Shown: piece by piece, positions 26,891-37,500 of the stretch
Numbering within the stretch: position 1 is the first letter of the stretch
Layout: each line of letters begins with the position of its first letter
Assembly: GCA_964618455.1 (NCBI GenBank)
Contig: CAZUAQ010000005.1
Span: forward strand, 62,001-126,000
DNA from: CAZUAQ01 sp964618455
Lineage (GTDB): Bacteria > Planctomycetota > Phycisphaerae > UBA1845 > PWPN01
DNA: 64,000 nucleotides
Reading direction: 5' to 3'
The notes under the pieces: model-generated
Database searches by the model: none
The model's input: only the letters and a program-made list of their open reading frames with translations
Told to the model about the DNA's origin: nothing
Made by a program: the position numbers and the translations under genes

Positions 26891-28240
26891 TCAGCCACGT
26901 ATGCTAACAGATGTTGCTTCGCGGAATGGGTCAGGCTTTGCGATTGGATCGATACGTTGGTTGCTCGGAGAAGTTGCTGAAGCGTCAGGCGTTTCCCCCC
27001 CGACTTGTCCTTCCTCGATCAGCTTCAATCGCGTGCGTGCCAGGAACAGATGGCTGATCATGGTGAGGAGCAAGTGTCGTTGGATGGCGTGATAGCGACG
27101 GCATTCGAAGTCATCGAGTCCCAACAGCCCTTTTTCATCTTGGAAAGATCGCTCGATATGCCAGCGTGAGAAGACGACATGCAGAATGCGCTCGACCGAT
27201 GTGGTGGCTGACGCGTTGGAGACGAAGTATTTGACCTCACCGGTCAACGGATGTAGCGCCACGATCAACCACAGGGGAGCCGACGGCAGCGTGAAGCTCC
27301 TGCCCGCGCCTTCAGGGCGCACATTCATACGAAAGCGTGCACTCTTGACCTGCCAGACGATCGGACCTTTATGGCCGTCCTTGATATGAAAGTTCTCCCA
27401 CGACTGATCGCGCATGGCATAGGAATAGGTGCATAACCGATCTACACGGTTCGGCTTGGCAGATCGCGCTGCCAGGCGCGGATAGCGCCGTGGGCGTCCG
27501 TTCTCGGTACGTTGTTTTTTCTGCAAGACCGTCGGTTCCACCAACCAGCCGGTGAACGACTTCGGCACTTCCGCCACGTAGGTCTGCCCCATGCGGTGCA
27601 GCGTGTCGAGGAATCGGGCATTGCTGCCATAACCTTCATCGAACGTCAGCCAGGCGAATCGAATCCCATTGGCTTGTGCGCGTTCGATCATCTCCAATGC
27701 AATGCGCCACTTGGGCCGATGCGCCATGGCGTCGGGAATGTGTGCTTCGCGGCAACGATCACGATCCTGGTCCCACGATTCCGGCAGAAACAATTGATGA
27801 TCCAGCGTACAGCGGAATTCACCACGCAGATCCGCGTAGCCCAGGCCTACGGTGACCACGCAGTTGTCGAGCTTGCCCGTCGCGCCACAGTATTCACGCT
27901 GAACCCCTGCCGTCTTATCGCCACGCTTAGGAAAGCTGGTCTCATCAATCAGGCCAATGGCTTCATCGCACCCATGAGCCTCGGCCACAAACTGCTGCAG
28001 GCGATCCAACGCCAGTCCGTGATCCCACGTATGCGTCGCCAGGAAATCCTGCAACGTTCTCGGGGCGATGCCCAGCGCGTCAGCCATCGGCTCCACACAC
28101 TTGCGACGAACGTTCGAAAGTTGACCGCCAACATAACGCTGCAAATGCTCGCGCCCCTCGCTGCGCGCGAAACAGTCGTCAAACAATCGTAAGAACCGGC
28201 GCAGATCACCCGCCAGCCGACCGATACGTCGTGCGTCCAT
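26891..28240 (-). CDS. IS701-family transposase (DDE endonuclease)
   Basis: 449 residues from ATG 28240 (a TTG at 28285 would add 15). The N-terminus with LRRFLRLFDDCFARSEGREHL and QRYVGGQLSNVRRK matches IS701-type transposases. The catalytic region holds IGLIDETSFPKRGDKTAGVQ, LTFDEGYGSN and the C-terminal HIERSFQDEKGLLGLDDFE with the last catalytic Glu. It appears intact, so the element may be active. It is unrelated to the EPS function and read opposite to it. Confidence 0.93.
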   Translation of the reverse strand: MDARRIGRLAGDLRRFLRLFDDCFARSEGREHLQRYVGGQLSNVRRKCVEPMADALGIAPRTLQDFLATHTWDHGLALDRLQQFVAEAHGCDEAIGLIDETSFPKRGDKTAGVQREYCGATGKLDNCVVTVGLGYADLRGEFRCTLDHQLFLPESWDQDRDRCREAHIPDAMAHRPKWRIALEMIERAQANGIRFAWLTFDEGYGSNARFLDTLHRMGQTYVAEVPKSFTGWLVEPTVLQKKQRTENGRPRRYPRLAARSAKPNRVDRLCTYSYAMRDQSWENFHIKDGHKGPIVWQVKSARFRMNVRPEGAGRSFTLPSAPLWLIVALHPLTGEVKYFVSNASATTSVERILHVVFSRWHIERSFQDEKGLLGLDDFECRRYHAIQRHLLLTMISHLFLARTRLKLIEEGQVGGETPDASATSPSNQRIDPIAKPDPFREATSVSIRG

Positions 28241-28306
28241 GATGACGTCCTCCAGCTTGATGTCGCTGGAGAAACTATCGTACAATCCCTACCAGATACT
28301 TGAGCT

Positions 28307-28326
28307 TAACCCGCGTTGTCGTGCTA
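28307..28326. repeat. Right terminal inverted repeat of the IS701-like element
   Basis: 20 bases (taacccgcgttgtcgtgcta), exact reverse complement of 26744-26763. It lies upstream of the transposase and should include or adjoin its promoter. Confidence 0.95.
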
Positions 28327-28354
28327 ATTGTATTATGTTTTGGGGAGCTTAGTG

Positions 28355-29071
28355 ATGCTAAAGCACGTGGCCAATACAATAGGGCGTTGTTGGCTGCAGC
28401 ACAACAACCCTAGGACGGTGTGCCCCCCTGGCAGTCTGATTCCAGCGTCCGGTCCGTGGCGACCTTTGATCATAGTCCCAACGGTGATGCGTTCGGGCAC
28501 ACACCTCCTAATAGACCTTATTTTGAACAACTTTGCGGGTTATAAACGCAAGCCACTCTATGTGGATTTAGATCGTGTACTCGATCGCGATGATGGTCCG
28601 AGAATCGTGGATCAACTGGCAGAATATGGTGGATACGTCGTCAAGACTCATTATCCGCAAGTAAGGCAGAGTGCAGAGCGGGAAGCGAGTATGCGTATGC
28701 TTCTGACTCAGGCGTTTGTTATTACAACGGAACGTGATACGGATGAGATCATCAGATCCACAGAGCGTTTCACTCAACTACGCGAATTAATAGGTAACAC
28801 CGAAGAGATTCGTAATTCCATCGATTCCTTTTATTCGTATTGGAGAAAAACCAGTCGACTGCCAATTCCTTTCAGCCGCTTGGTCGCAGGCGACGAGGTG
28901 AAATCGGTCATTCGTGAGCTTAGCGAATACATGAATCAGATTCCAAACACGCGGGCGATTATTCCGTTTTCAAGAGAACAGAGATCGAAGGTATATGTCG
29001 CCAAGGCAATGACGCGCATTTTGGGCTGCAGAGCCAAAGTTGTGAATACGACAATCGGTTTTGCACAATAA
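28355..29071 (+). CDS. Sulfotransferase-like protein (fourth of four)
   Basis: 238 residues from ATG 28355, with GGGGAG six or seven bases upstream. The P-loop-like 5'-PSB motif is IIVPTVMRSGTHLLIDLIL; VVKTHYP and a Thr/Glu-Arg-Asp segment (FVITTERDTDEIIRSTERF) stand where the 3'-PB region is expected, but Arg/Ser spacing is less standard. The gene lies between an intact IS (29 bp upstream) and a decayed IS (44 bp downstream). It is clearly A/T-richer than the older locus genes. It may have lost its original promoter. Confidence 0.7.
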   Translation: MLKHVANTIGRCWLQHNNPRTVCPPGSLIPASGPWRPLIIVPTVMRSGTHLLIDLILNNFAGYKRKPLYVDLDRVLDRDDGPRIVDQLAEYGGYVVKTHYPQVRQSAEREASMRMLLTQAFVITTERDTDEIIRSTERFTQLRELIGNTEEIRNSIDSFYSYWRKTSRLPIPFSRLVAGDEVKSVIRELSEYMNQIPNTRAIIPFSREQRSKVYVAKAMTRILGCRAKVVNTTIGFAQ

Positions 29072-29114
29072 GCATCCTTGCGTCCAATCCTGCCTGGTAT
29101 CCCAAGGACGCTAT

Positions 29115-29130
29115 CAGGCTGCTAAAGAAC
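29115..29130. repeat. Left inverted repeat of the decayed IS5-like element
   Basis: CAGGCTGCTAAAGAAC; pairs with the right end, with two mismatches at positions 8 and 13. Confidence 0.75.
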
Positions 29131-29188
29131 TACCCTGAGACACCCGTACGCTGAGTACATGCCTCGACGCTATCGCGGAGGATAGTCG

Positions 29189-30010
29189 ATGCGCGGTCAG
29201 GTGGACCTTCAAGGCGACGTTCTGCACGTTTTCAATATTCAGGATCTGGTGCCGGCGAATCATCCGCCCGGGCAATCAAGGGACGGACGAACAAGATTCT
29301 GGCCGACATGTCCCCGGCTTTCGACGCCGCTTGCGGCACGACGGGACGTCCGGGCATTCCGCCGGAGCGGTTGATCAAGGCGTTGCTGTTGCAGGCCCTC
29401 TACAGCATCCGCAGCGAGATCCAGTTGTGCCAGCAGATCGGCTACAACATGCTCTTCCGCTGGTTCCTGGACATGAACCCCGGCGATACGGTCTGGACGC
29501 CGGAGGTTTTCAGCATGAACCGTGAGCGCTTCGACGCGCACGGCTTCATCCGCGAATTCTTCAAGCGGGTGGTCGGCGAGGCGGTTCTCGAGGGGCTGGT
29601 CAGCACCGAGCACTTCAGTGTGGACGGCACGCTGATCCAGTCGTTCGCCTCGATGAAGAGCCTTCGGCTCATCGGCAGCCAGGACGAGAAAGTCAGTGAC
29701 GGCAGGGATGATGACGAAAAGGGCAACCCCACCGATAACTATCGCGACGCGAGGCGCGCCGTCGCCGCTCAACACAAGGCGACGCTCTGGGAAAGTGTAT
29801 GAGAAGCTCAGGAACCGTCCCTTTCTCTGGAAGAGCTTCTCACACGCTTGCTGAGCCAGCGTATCCGCAAGCGGGTCGAGGAGATCATCGGCTGGTGCAA
29901 GCAGGTCGGAGATCTGGCCCGAGCGCGTTTCGTCGGCCGGTAGAAGATCAAGCAACAGGCGGAGGTGACGACATCGGCCTCCAACCTTCTACGGAAAAGA
30001 AAGACTGGCA
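29189..30010 (+). pseudogene. IS5/IS1182-like transposase, disrupted
   Basis: The reading starts well (CGGAGGATAG ribosome site, then MRGQVDLQGDVLHVFNIQDL) but shifts frame at about 29264-29272. The main frame continues with GRPGIPPERLIKALLLQALY, NMLFRWFLDM and EHFSVDGTLIQSFAS, holding the first catalytic Asp. After about 29780 the central catalytic part is missing, and the C-terminal piece resumes at 29854 with SQRIRKRVEEIIGW. In it a TAG (29941-29943) stands where Trp is expected (ARARFVGR-stop-KIKQQ). At least three lesions, so no working enzyme. Confidence 0.88.
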
Positions 30011-30171
30011 CCAGCGGCCTTTCTCGAGGTGCAGATTCGGTGCCTTGGCGGGCACCGAAGGATACTCGATCTCCAAGAAAAACACTCATTCGACACCGCC
30101 TGGAGCCGTATCCTGCGTGACATCCGAATAAAAAACGACCGAGGACAAACCGGCACCGTTGCTAAACATGC

Positions 30172-30187
30172 GTTATTTAACAGCCTG
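30172..30187. repeat. Right inverted repeat of the decayed IS5-like element
   Basis: GTTATTTAACAGCCTG; its reverse complement matches the left end in 14 of 16 bases. Confidence 0.75.
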
Positions 30188-30271
30188 CTAAACTCCAAAC
30201 GCCACACACCACCCTTTCTCATGAGGAATATTCTATATCGGTGTGGGGATAAACTTAAGCGAGATATGTGA

Positions 30272-31546
30272 ATGAAAGTTGAAGATGGAGACGTATCGGA
30301 TCAGGTGTGTGTAGCGATCGTAGCAGAGCACGCTTCTGCACGATTCGGAGGTGAGGCGATCCTTCCACTTCACTATTTTCGCTTCTTACGAAAGCGTGGA
30401 ATTGATGCTTATCTAGTGGTTCATGAACGCACTCGAGAAGAGCTAAGTGAGGTATTTCCAGATGAGGTGAGTCGCATCATTTACGTGAAAGACTCCTGGC
30501 TCCACAGGGCTTTATGGCGTGCGGGCAAAGTCTTGCCACATCGAATCCGCACCGTGAGCATTGGATGGCTAATGCATCTTCTTACGCAAGTGCATCAACG
30601 TTCGATTGTACGCGCTCTTGTGAAGGATGGGAGAGTCAACTTGGTCCATGAACCTATTCCGGTCTCACCTCGAATGCCGTCGTTGATGTGCAAAGTGGAT
30701 GCTCCCGTCATCATTGGACCCATGAATGGAGGAATGACGTATCCACCAAACTTCCTACACTTACAAAGCAGCATGGAACGCTATTTACTAACTGCGGGAC
30801 GTTCCCTCTCAGGGATATTGAACTGGCTGATTCCTGGGAAACGCAAGGCCGCTATGCTATTAGTGGCAAATGACCGTACGCGTCGTGCACTGCCTCCAGG
30901 TGTCGGCTCGACAGTGGTCGAACTCGTGGAAAACGGGGTAGACTTGAATTTGTGGGAGTCCGAGAATCAATCCCCTATTGCACAACGCTCTTCTTTCAGG
31001 GTGGCTTACATGGGGCGATTAGTGGACTGGAAGGCTGTGGATATTCTCCTCGAGGCGTTTGCCATTCTGGTAAGCGAAACAGAGTGCGTTCTGGACATTT
31101 TCGGCGACGGTCACGAGAGGCAATCACTGGAGAAGAAGAGTGCTGACTTGGAACTGCAGGGCAAAGTGCGATTTTGGGGGTTTCTATCTCAATCAGAATG
31201 CCGCAAGAGACTGGCGAAAGCAAACGTCCTTGTCTTACCAAGTCTATATGAGTGCGGCGGGGCCGTTGTCCTCGAAGCCATGGCGATGCGTATTCCCGTG
31301 ATTGCTACGCGTTGGGGAGGCCCGATGGACTACCTGAATGACAGTTGCGGTTTTCTCATCGAGCCTGACTCCGCATCAGTGCTTCGCGACGGTATTGTCG
31401 ACGCGATGCGAACGCTACAGCGTAATCCCGAGCTAGGCCGAAAAATGGGCAACGCTGGGCGGGAACTTATCGAGCAGCACTTCGCCTGGGATCGCAAGAT
31501 CGATACAATCATCGACATTTACCGCACTGTTGTAGCCCATCAGTAA
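30272..31546 (+). CDS. GT4-family glycosyltransferase
   Basis: 424 residues. The acceptor domain opens with VAIVAEHASARFGGEAILPLHY and has VIIGPMNGGMTYP. The donor domain has VAYMGRLVDWKAVDILLEAF, DIFGDGHER and LYECGGAVVLEAMAMRIPVIA with the conserved Glu pair. It is the last plus-strand gene of the EPS locus, directly behind the decayed IS, and has the A/T-rich composition of this insert. It meets the giant surface-protein gene tail to tail with 28 bp between stops; I see no clear terminator hairpin there. Confidence 0.88.
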   Translation: MKVEDGDVSDQVCVAIVAEHASARFGGEAILPLHYFRFLRKRGIDAYLVVHERTREELSEVFPDEVSRIIYVKDSWLHRALWRAGKVLPHRIRTVSIGWLMHLLTQVHQRSIVRALVKDGRVNLVHEPIPVSPRMPSLMCKVDAPVIIGPMNGGMTYPPNFLHLQSSMERYLLTAGRSLSGILNWLIPGKRKAAMLLVANDRTRRALPPGVGSTVVELVENGVDLNLWESENQSPIAQRSSFRVAYMGRLVDWKAVDILLEAFAILVSETECVLDIFGDGHERQSLEKKSADLELQGKVRFWGFLSQSECRKRLAKANVLVLPSLYECGGAVVLEAMAMRIPVIATRWGGPMDYLNDSCGFLIEPDSASVLRDGIVDAMRTLQRNPELGRKMGNAGRELIEQHFAWDRKIDTIIDIYRTVVAHQ

Positions 31547-31574
31547 GACCCAATCATCCGCATCTGACGAAGGA

Positions 31575-34500
31575 TCAGTGAGCTCCCATGCTGATCTTTG
31601 CCGAGCCACGTCGCAATCCGTCGAAACTAATCCTTACGTAGTGAGCAATCGAAAGCGTGCCGGCTTCGCGACAGGGGCTTATGGACTTCAGCGTGAAGTT
31701 GCCGTTGGTGACGTTCGTAAACAAGGGATCACTGGTGGTACTATTTGTATCTTGTCCGACATTCTGCCATGCCGCGAATGACTTCGAACCATTCGCATCA
31801 TAAGCGAAGTTCATGTTGGGGGCCCTCCAGCAATTATAGTCACTGTCGAGCAGCGAATTGGCGGCGGAATCAGTGGCAAAATCCAGGACCGCAACTCCCG
31901 GGCTGGAATTCGGGTAGTACGCGACGTTATTTTTGATCCGCCAGTCGCTCACATCTCCATCGATCTCCGCTGACTTCTCCGTCCTGAAGAATCGAAGCCC
32001 GCTTCCCTCATCACTATAGCTCGTATTATTGAATACATATACCTGCTCATAGTGATTGATGTGGTTCTGCGTATCTAGATGGATGGCTGTCTTCCCTGTG
32101 AACACGTTATTGCGAATCAGGATACGGTCGTTAGATCGAGCAGTGACATTTCCAACGACATTGTGCTCGACCAGCATATGTCGGTGTCGAGAATCATCAT
32201 CCAAATCGCATGCGATAGACATATCTGACGGCGCCGTATTGAAGGAGGCGATATTCCATTTGGCTTTCCACCACGTCTCATGAGCCGTCCCCGTCATGAA
32301 TCTAATCCAGCGCTTGTGTTCCAGAGGACGGGCAAAGCTAGAATGCTGCACTACTGTCTTGGAGTTATAAACGCGAAGGAGATGCTCCGTATTGCCATCT
32401 GTGAACTGACATCCCAAAACGGCGACATTCGTTCCCTTGGAATCCCAAAAACCGTAACTCTTGTTATTCGATGCAGTACAGTCGGCAATTATTTTGTAGG
32501 GTTCTCCGGTCATGCCGAATGCAGAGTTCATAGAATTCGCAGTGCATCTCAGGTACAGGGCATTCGTCCCTGAGCCATGGAAAGCCGTTCTCTGGCTGAT
32601 TCGAGTAGGGTAGCCGCCTTGGACATCAAGATCCACAAAGCGAACATCGTTGCTTTCGCGTCCGGTTCCAATCAGCCCGGCATCCGTCGTTGGGATGAAG
32701 CGAGGCCTACTTCCCGATCCATATGCACCGAACTGACAAGGGCCGGTCACCGTAATACTCGAATCGGAATCGAACGCGAATGTATCACCTCGCTTGAAGA
32801 GGAGTCGCACGTTCTCGCCCACAAAGCTGACAGCCTTGTCCCACGTCTCATACGGCTTAGACTGGCTGCCGTCTCCGGTCGTATCGTTGCCGTGGGCCGC
32901 GAAGTAATACGTGGTCCAGCCACCAGTCGGCTCTTCCGAAACGGTAATGGTCTGAGTGTACTCATGTTCGCCCCCGGTATCGTCGATTACGCGCAACGTC
33001 ACATTGTACGTACCCGCATTCTCATAAACGTGCGCCGCATTCCAACCGAACGCCTTGTTCTTAGCGAACCTGGAACCGTCGCTCTTCTTCGCTCCGTGCT
33101 CCCAGTACCAGCGTGAATCCGTGTTCGGCGTACCTCCGGGAGCAGGATTGCCGAAGTCCCACTCGTAGTGGAAGCTGGCCCAGTCGGCATTGATTCCGCC
33201 GTCGACGATTTCGATCGTATCGCTCTGATTACTTGCAGCCAATTGTGACTTCGTGACCCACACGTGCAAGTTGCGTCCGGCGCCACTCGGAAGGGCGAAG
33301 GATCCGCCATCGCTAACACTCACGGTCGTCCCGGCCGCCTCGCCGGACGCCTGCCATCGCAGTGACTTCGACGATGCCGTGTAACTCAAGGTCCCTTGGC
33401 CCAGCGGCGTGCCGTACTCGACCCGCGTGATCCGCACGCCAGGAATAGTCGGCTGATCGTCGAAACCGCGAGGCTGAATCACGTTGCTGTTCCAGGACGT
33501 CTCCGAGTCATTAATCACGTCGAAGAACACGCCCAGCGGCATCACGCCGCTCGTGCGGCTGGCGGTCGTCATGGCCTGCGACGTCCCCGGCTGCTTGACC
33601 GTCAGCGATACCGAGCGCGTCGTACTGCCGGACCCATCGGTCGTATTCGTGAAACTCAGCGTATCGGTGTAGGTATCGACGGCCAGGGCATCGGCAGCCG
33701 AGGTCAGGCTGACCGTAACGCTCTTTGTAGCCCCGGGAGCGAGCGTGCCGCTCACCGAGGACAAAGCGAGCCAACTTGCCGACCTGCTGACTGTCCAGTC
33801 GAGCGAATCGCCGCCGGTGTTGCTGAGCGTGTACGTCTTTGACGTCGGAGCGAAGGGGCCGCCCACGTCACCGGATGACGTCAGCCCGGTACTCGACGAC
33901 AACGTCAGCACGCCTGGGCCGGCCGATTCGCCGGTGTCCGCCTCCGACCCGGCGGCGAAGTTCTGCTGAACCTCCGTCAGGCTCAAGGCGCGGCTGTAGG
34001 CGGCAACGAGATAGAACTCGCCCAACCAGGCCCGGCCGAGCGACACTTCATTTGCCAGCGCGAGCTTGTGGGTGGCATCCCAACTCGAAAGATTCCCCGT
34101 GACCGACGTATCCACACGCTCGTTGCCGTTGATGTAAACGCGGACGACTCCGGAAGCCGAGCGCGTGTACACGAGATGCGTCAGATTCGTGGTGACGTCA
34201 CCGGCAGGGGTATTGACGGCAGGAATGCCGTTGATGGAGGTCGATGCGGACCTCAGACGGATCTCATAACTGTCCGTGTCCTGACCCAGTGTGATGTTCC
34301 GGCTCGAAGAGCTCTCCGAGACGGTGAACAATCGTGCCGGGCCGCCCTGCGTGGTGTTGGCCGGATTGATCCATGTCTCGATCGTCACTTCATTGCTCGC
34401 CTTCACGGCATCGACCAACTTCGTGGCCGGCTGCGAAGAGAGAAGGACAGTGTCCGCATCGATCGACAGGCCACCCGTCGTCCATGACACGTTTCCGGCG

Positions 34501-37500
34501 TCGGCCACATCAAGATGGATCGGCGTACCGCCGGCTGCGCGATCGAGAACGGTCGTCCCCGTACCCTCATTGAAATCGTAGAGCACGACGAGGTCATCTG
34601 TGACACGTCCATCAGCCACTTCGTTGATGACCACCAGATCTACGTCGCGCGATCCGCTCCCGGATCCATTGGTGGTATTCGTGAACGTGATGGCGTCGGT
34701 GTAAGTGTTTGCCGTCAGGCTGTTCGCATTGGCATTGATACCGGCGGTCACTGTCGTGCTGGCGCCGGGCGCCAGTGTTCCGCCGGTCGAGGAGAGCGAG
34801 AGCCAGGCGGCCGTCTTGCTCGCCGTCCAGTTGATGCTCACGCCCCCGGAATTCGTCACTGTATAGCTCTTGTCGACGGGGCTGAACGGTCCGCCGGCGG
34901 TGCCGCTCGCGGAGAATCCACCACCCGGAGTAATCTGCAGCGCTCCGGGCACCGCGTTCACCGTAAGATTCACGTCACGCGTGGCATCTCCGAGATGGTT
35001 GCTCAGGTTCGTGAAGGTGACGGTCTCGTTGTAAGTGTTGGCCGCCAGATTATCGGCATTGGCATTGAGGCTCACGATCACCGTCTGGGTGCCGCCAGCA
35101 GCCAGGGTGCCACCGTTCGGGAATGCCGTCATCCACGATTCGGAGACTGTCGCCGCCCAGTTGATGCTCTCGCCTCCGGGATTCGACAGCGTGTAAGTCT
35201 TGCTTTCCGGGCTGAACGGACCGCCATACGTGCCCGATGCGTCGAAGGCGGTGGCCGGTGTCACTTCCAGGGAACCGGGAGTGACCACCGAGAGATTCGC
35301 CGTCCGCTTGGTGTTGCCGAGTCCATTCGTGGTATTCGTGAAAGTCAGCGTACCGGAGTAATCAGACGCGACCAGCCCGTTCGCATTCGAGTTGACGGTC
35401 ACAATCACCTGTTGCGTCGAACCGGCCCCCAGTGTCCCGCCGGTGAGCGAGAGATTGACCCAGCTCACGGACTTGCTCAATGACCAGTTCATGCTGACGT
35501 CGCCCGTGTTCGTGAGCGTATACGTCTTGCTGATCGGAAGGAAGGGCCCCCCCACGTATCCATTCGCCGCGAAATCACCACTCGGAGTGACCGCCAGCGT
35601 TCCCGGCGTCAGGATCGTCAGATCCACATCCCGGGTTGTATCCCCGAGGTGATTGGTCGTGTTGGTAAATGTCACCGTATCGCTGTAGTCGCCCGCAGCC
35701 ATGCTCTCGGCACTGGAGTTGACGTTGATAATCACGGTCACGCTGGCGTCGGGAGCGATGGTTCCTCCGGACTTCGAAGCGCTCAGCCATGTGGCGGATT
35801 TGTTGAGACTCCAGTCAATGCTCACATCACCGGTGTTGGAAAGCGTGTAGGACTTGCTGGTCGGCGAGAAGGGGCCGCCCTCGGGGCCGGTCGAGACGAA
35901 GTGATCTGAGGTCGTCACTGAAAGCTGACCCGCGGCAAGGATCGCCAGTTCCACGTTGCGGGTGGCATCGCCCGCATGATTCGTGGTATTGGTAAAGGTC
36001 AACGTATCGCTGTACGTGCTGGCGGAAAGCCCATCGGCATTGGCATTGAAGTTCACCAGGATCGATTGCGACTGACCTGGACTGAGCGTGCCGCTGCTGC
36101 TGGAAAGTGAGATCCAGTTGGCGGACTTACTGACCGACCAGTTGATCGGGATCTGACCGGGATTGCCGATCGTGTAGGTCTTGGTAGCGGGGGAGAACGG
36201 TCCGCCCACCATGCCGGAACTCGTGAAGTCACCGGCCGTGACGACCATCGCGCCGGGCTCGAGCACTGACAGCTCGGCATCGCGCGTCGTGTTTCCGATG
36301 GAACTGGTTGTATTGACAAATTCGAGGGTATCCACGTAATCGCCGGCCGTGAGCAGACCCGCGTCGGCAACGAGGTTCACGACCACGGTGTCCGACGACC
36401 CAGCCGCGAGCGTTCCGCTGGTCTTCGAGAGTGACAGCCAGTTCTCGTTGATATTGACGTTCCACGCCAGGGGACTTTGACCCGTGTTGGCGAGAGTGTA
36501 GGTCCTGCTGGTGGGGGAGAATGGACCGCCTTCCGTACCGCTGGACGAAAAATCGCCGAATGGTGTCACGACCAGTCCGCCCGGCGCCGAGACGGTCAGA
36601 TCCACCCCGCGGGTCGTATCGCCCTGATGATTCGTCGTGTTCGTGAAGGTGAGTGTATCGTTGTAAATATTCGCAGACAGGCTGTCGGCGGTCGCATTGA
36701 GGCTGACGATCACCGATTTGACACCACCCGGCAAGACCGTGCCGCTGCTGGTCGAGAGTGTCAACCAGGTGGCCGACTTGTTCACCGCCCAATTGATCGG
36801 CTGCGTGCCGGGATTGCTGATATAATACGTCTTCGACGTGGGGCTGAACGGCCCATTTTCCTCGCCCGAACTACTGAACGGGCCCGCCGTGATCGCCATA
36901 CTCCCCGGCGCGAGGATTGAAATCGTGGCCTGCCGGGATGTGCTGCCGGCTCCATTGCTGGTGTTGATGAACTGAATAGTGCCCGTGTGATCTCCCGGGG
37001 CGAGGCTGTCGGCATCATCGTCCACGAGGACATTGACCGTGAAGGAGGCACCGGGATCCAGCGTGCCATCCGTGACGGACAGCGTGATCCAATCCACGTT
37101 CTTCTCGGCACGCCAGTTCAGCGAGTCATCTCCACTATTGGAGAGGGTATAGCTCTTGGATGCCGGAGTGTATGATCCGCTTTTCTGGACGCCCGAGCTT
37201 TCCAGGTCACCGAGATTATCCACCGTCAGTACACCGGAGGTTCCATCCGGCGGGGGGGCGCCACCACCACCACCACCGACGGGCGGATCCGTTACGGGCG
37301 GGTCGACGACTTCCACTTCACTCTCATCGCAGCCCACCACGGTCGTGCCGACCGTCACGCAGAACAACACGTGAAACAGACCTGCCTGGGTGTAGTTATG
37401 GCTCACACTGGCTCCCTCGGCTGTACTGCCGTCGCCGAAGTCCCAAAAGTACAATCCTGCCGGCAGGGGATCACCCGATTCCGTCGAACCGACGAAATCC

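Larger units (their letters stand above)
26744..28326 (-). mobile_element. IS701-like insertion sequence, complete
   Basis: The element is bounded by perfect 20-bp inverted repeats at 26744-26763 and 28307-28326, about 1,583 bp apart end to end, with one transposase gene on the minus strand filling most of it. No four-base target duplication is visible; a TA dinucleotide is shared by both outer ends. If TA is the duplicated target the element proper is 26746-28324. It inserted exactly at the stop codon of the GT-C gene and 29 bp before the next sulfotransferase start. Confidence 0.93.
29115..30187 (+). mobile_element. IS5/IS1182-like element, decayed
   Basis: Imperfect terminal inverted repeats at 29115-29130 and 30172-30187 (14 of 16 positions match) delimit a remnant of about 1.07 kb. 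The flanking bases CTAT (29111-29114) and CTAA (30188-30191) look like a decayed CTA-type target duplication, as IS5 elements make. Inside is a broken transposase. It is not able to move by itself. Confidence 0.8.

Noticed and set aside
27512..28192. 226-residue plus-strand open frame inside the IS
   Set aside because: Antisense to the intact transposase, no family-like sequence.
34630..37250. Tandem array considered as CRISPR or other DNA-level repeat
   Set aside because: Units are about 325 bp, diverged and fully coding; no short identical repeats with spacers.
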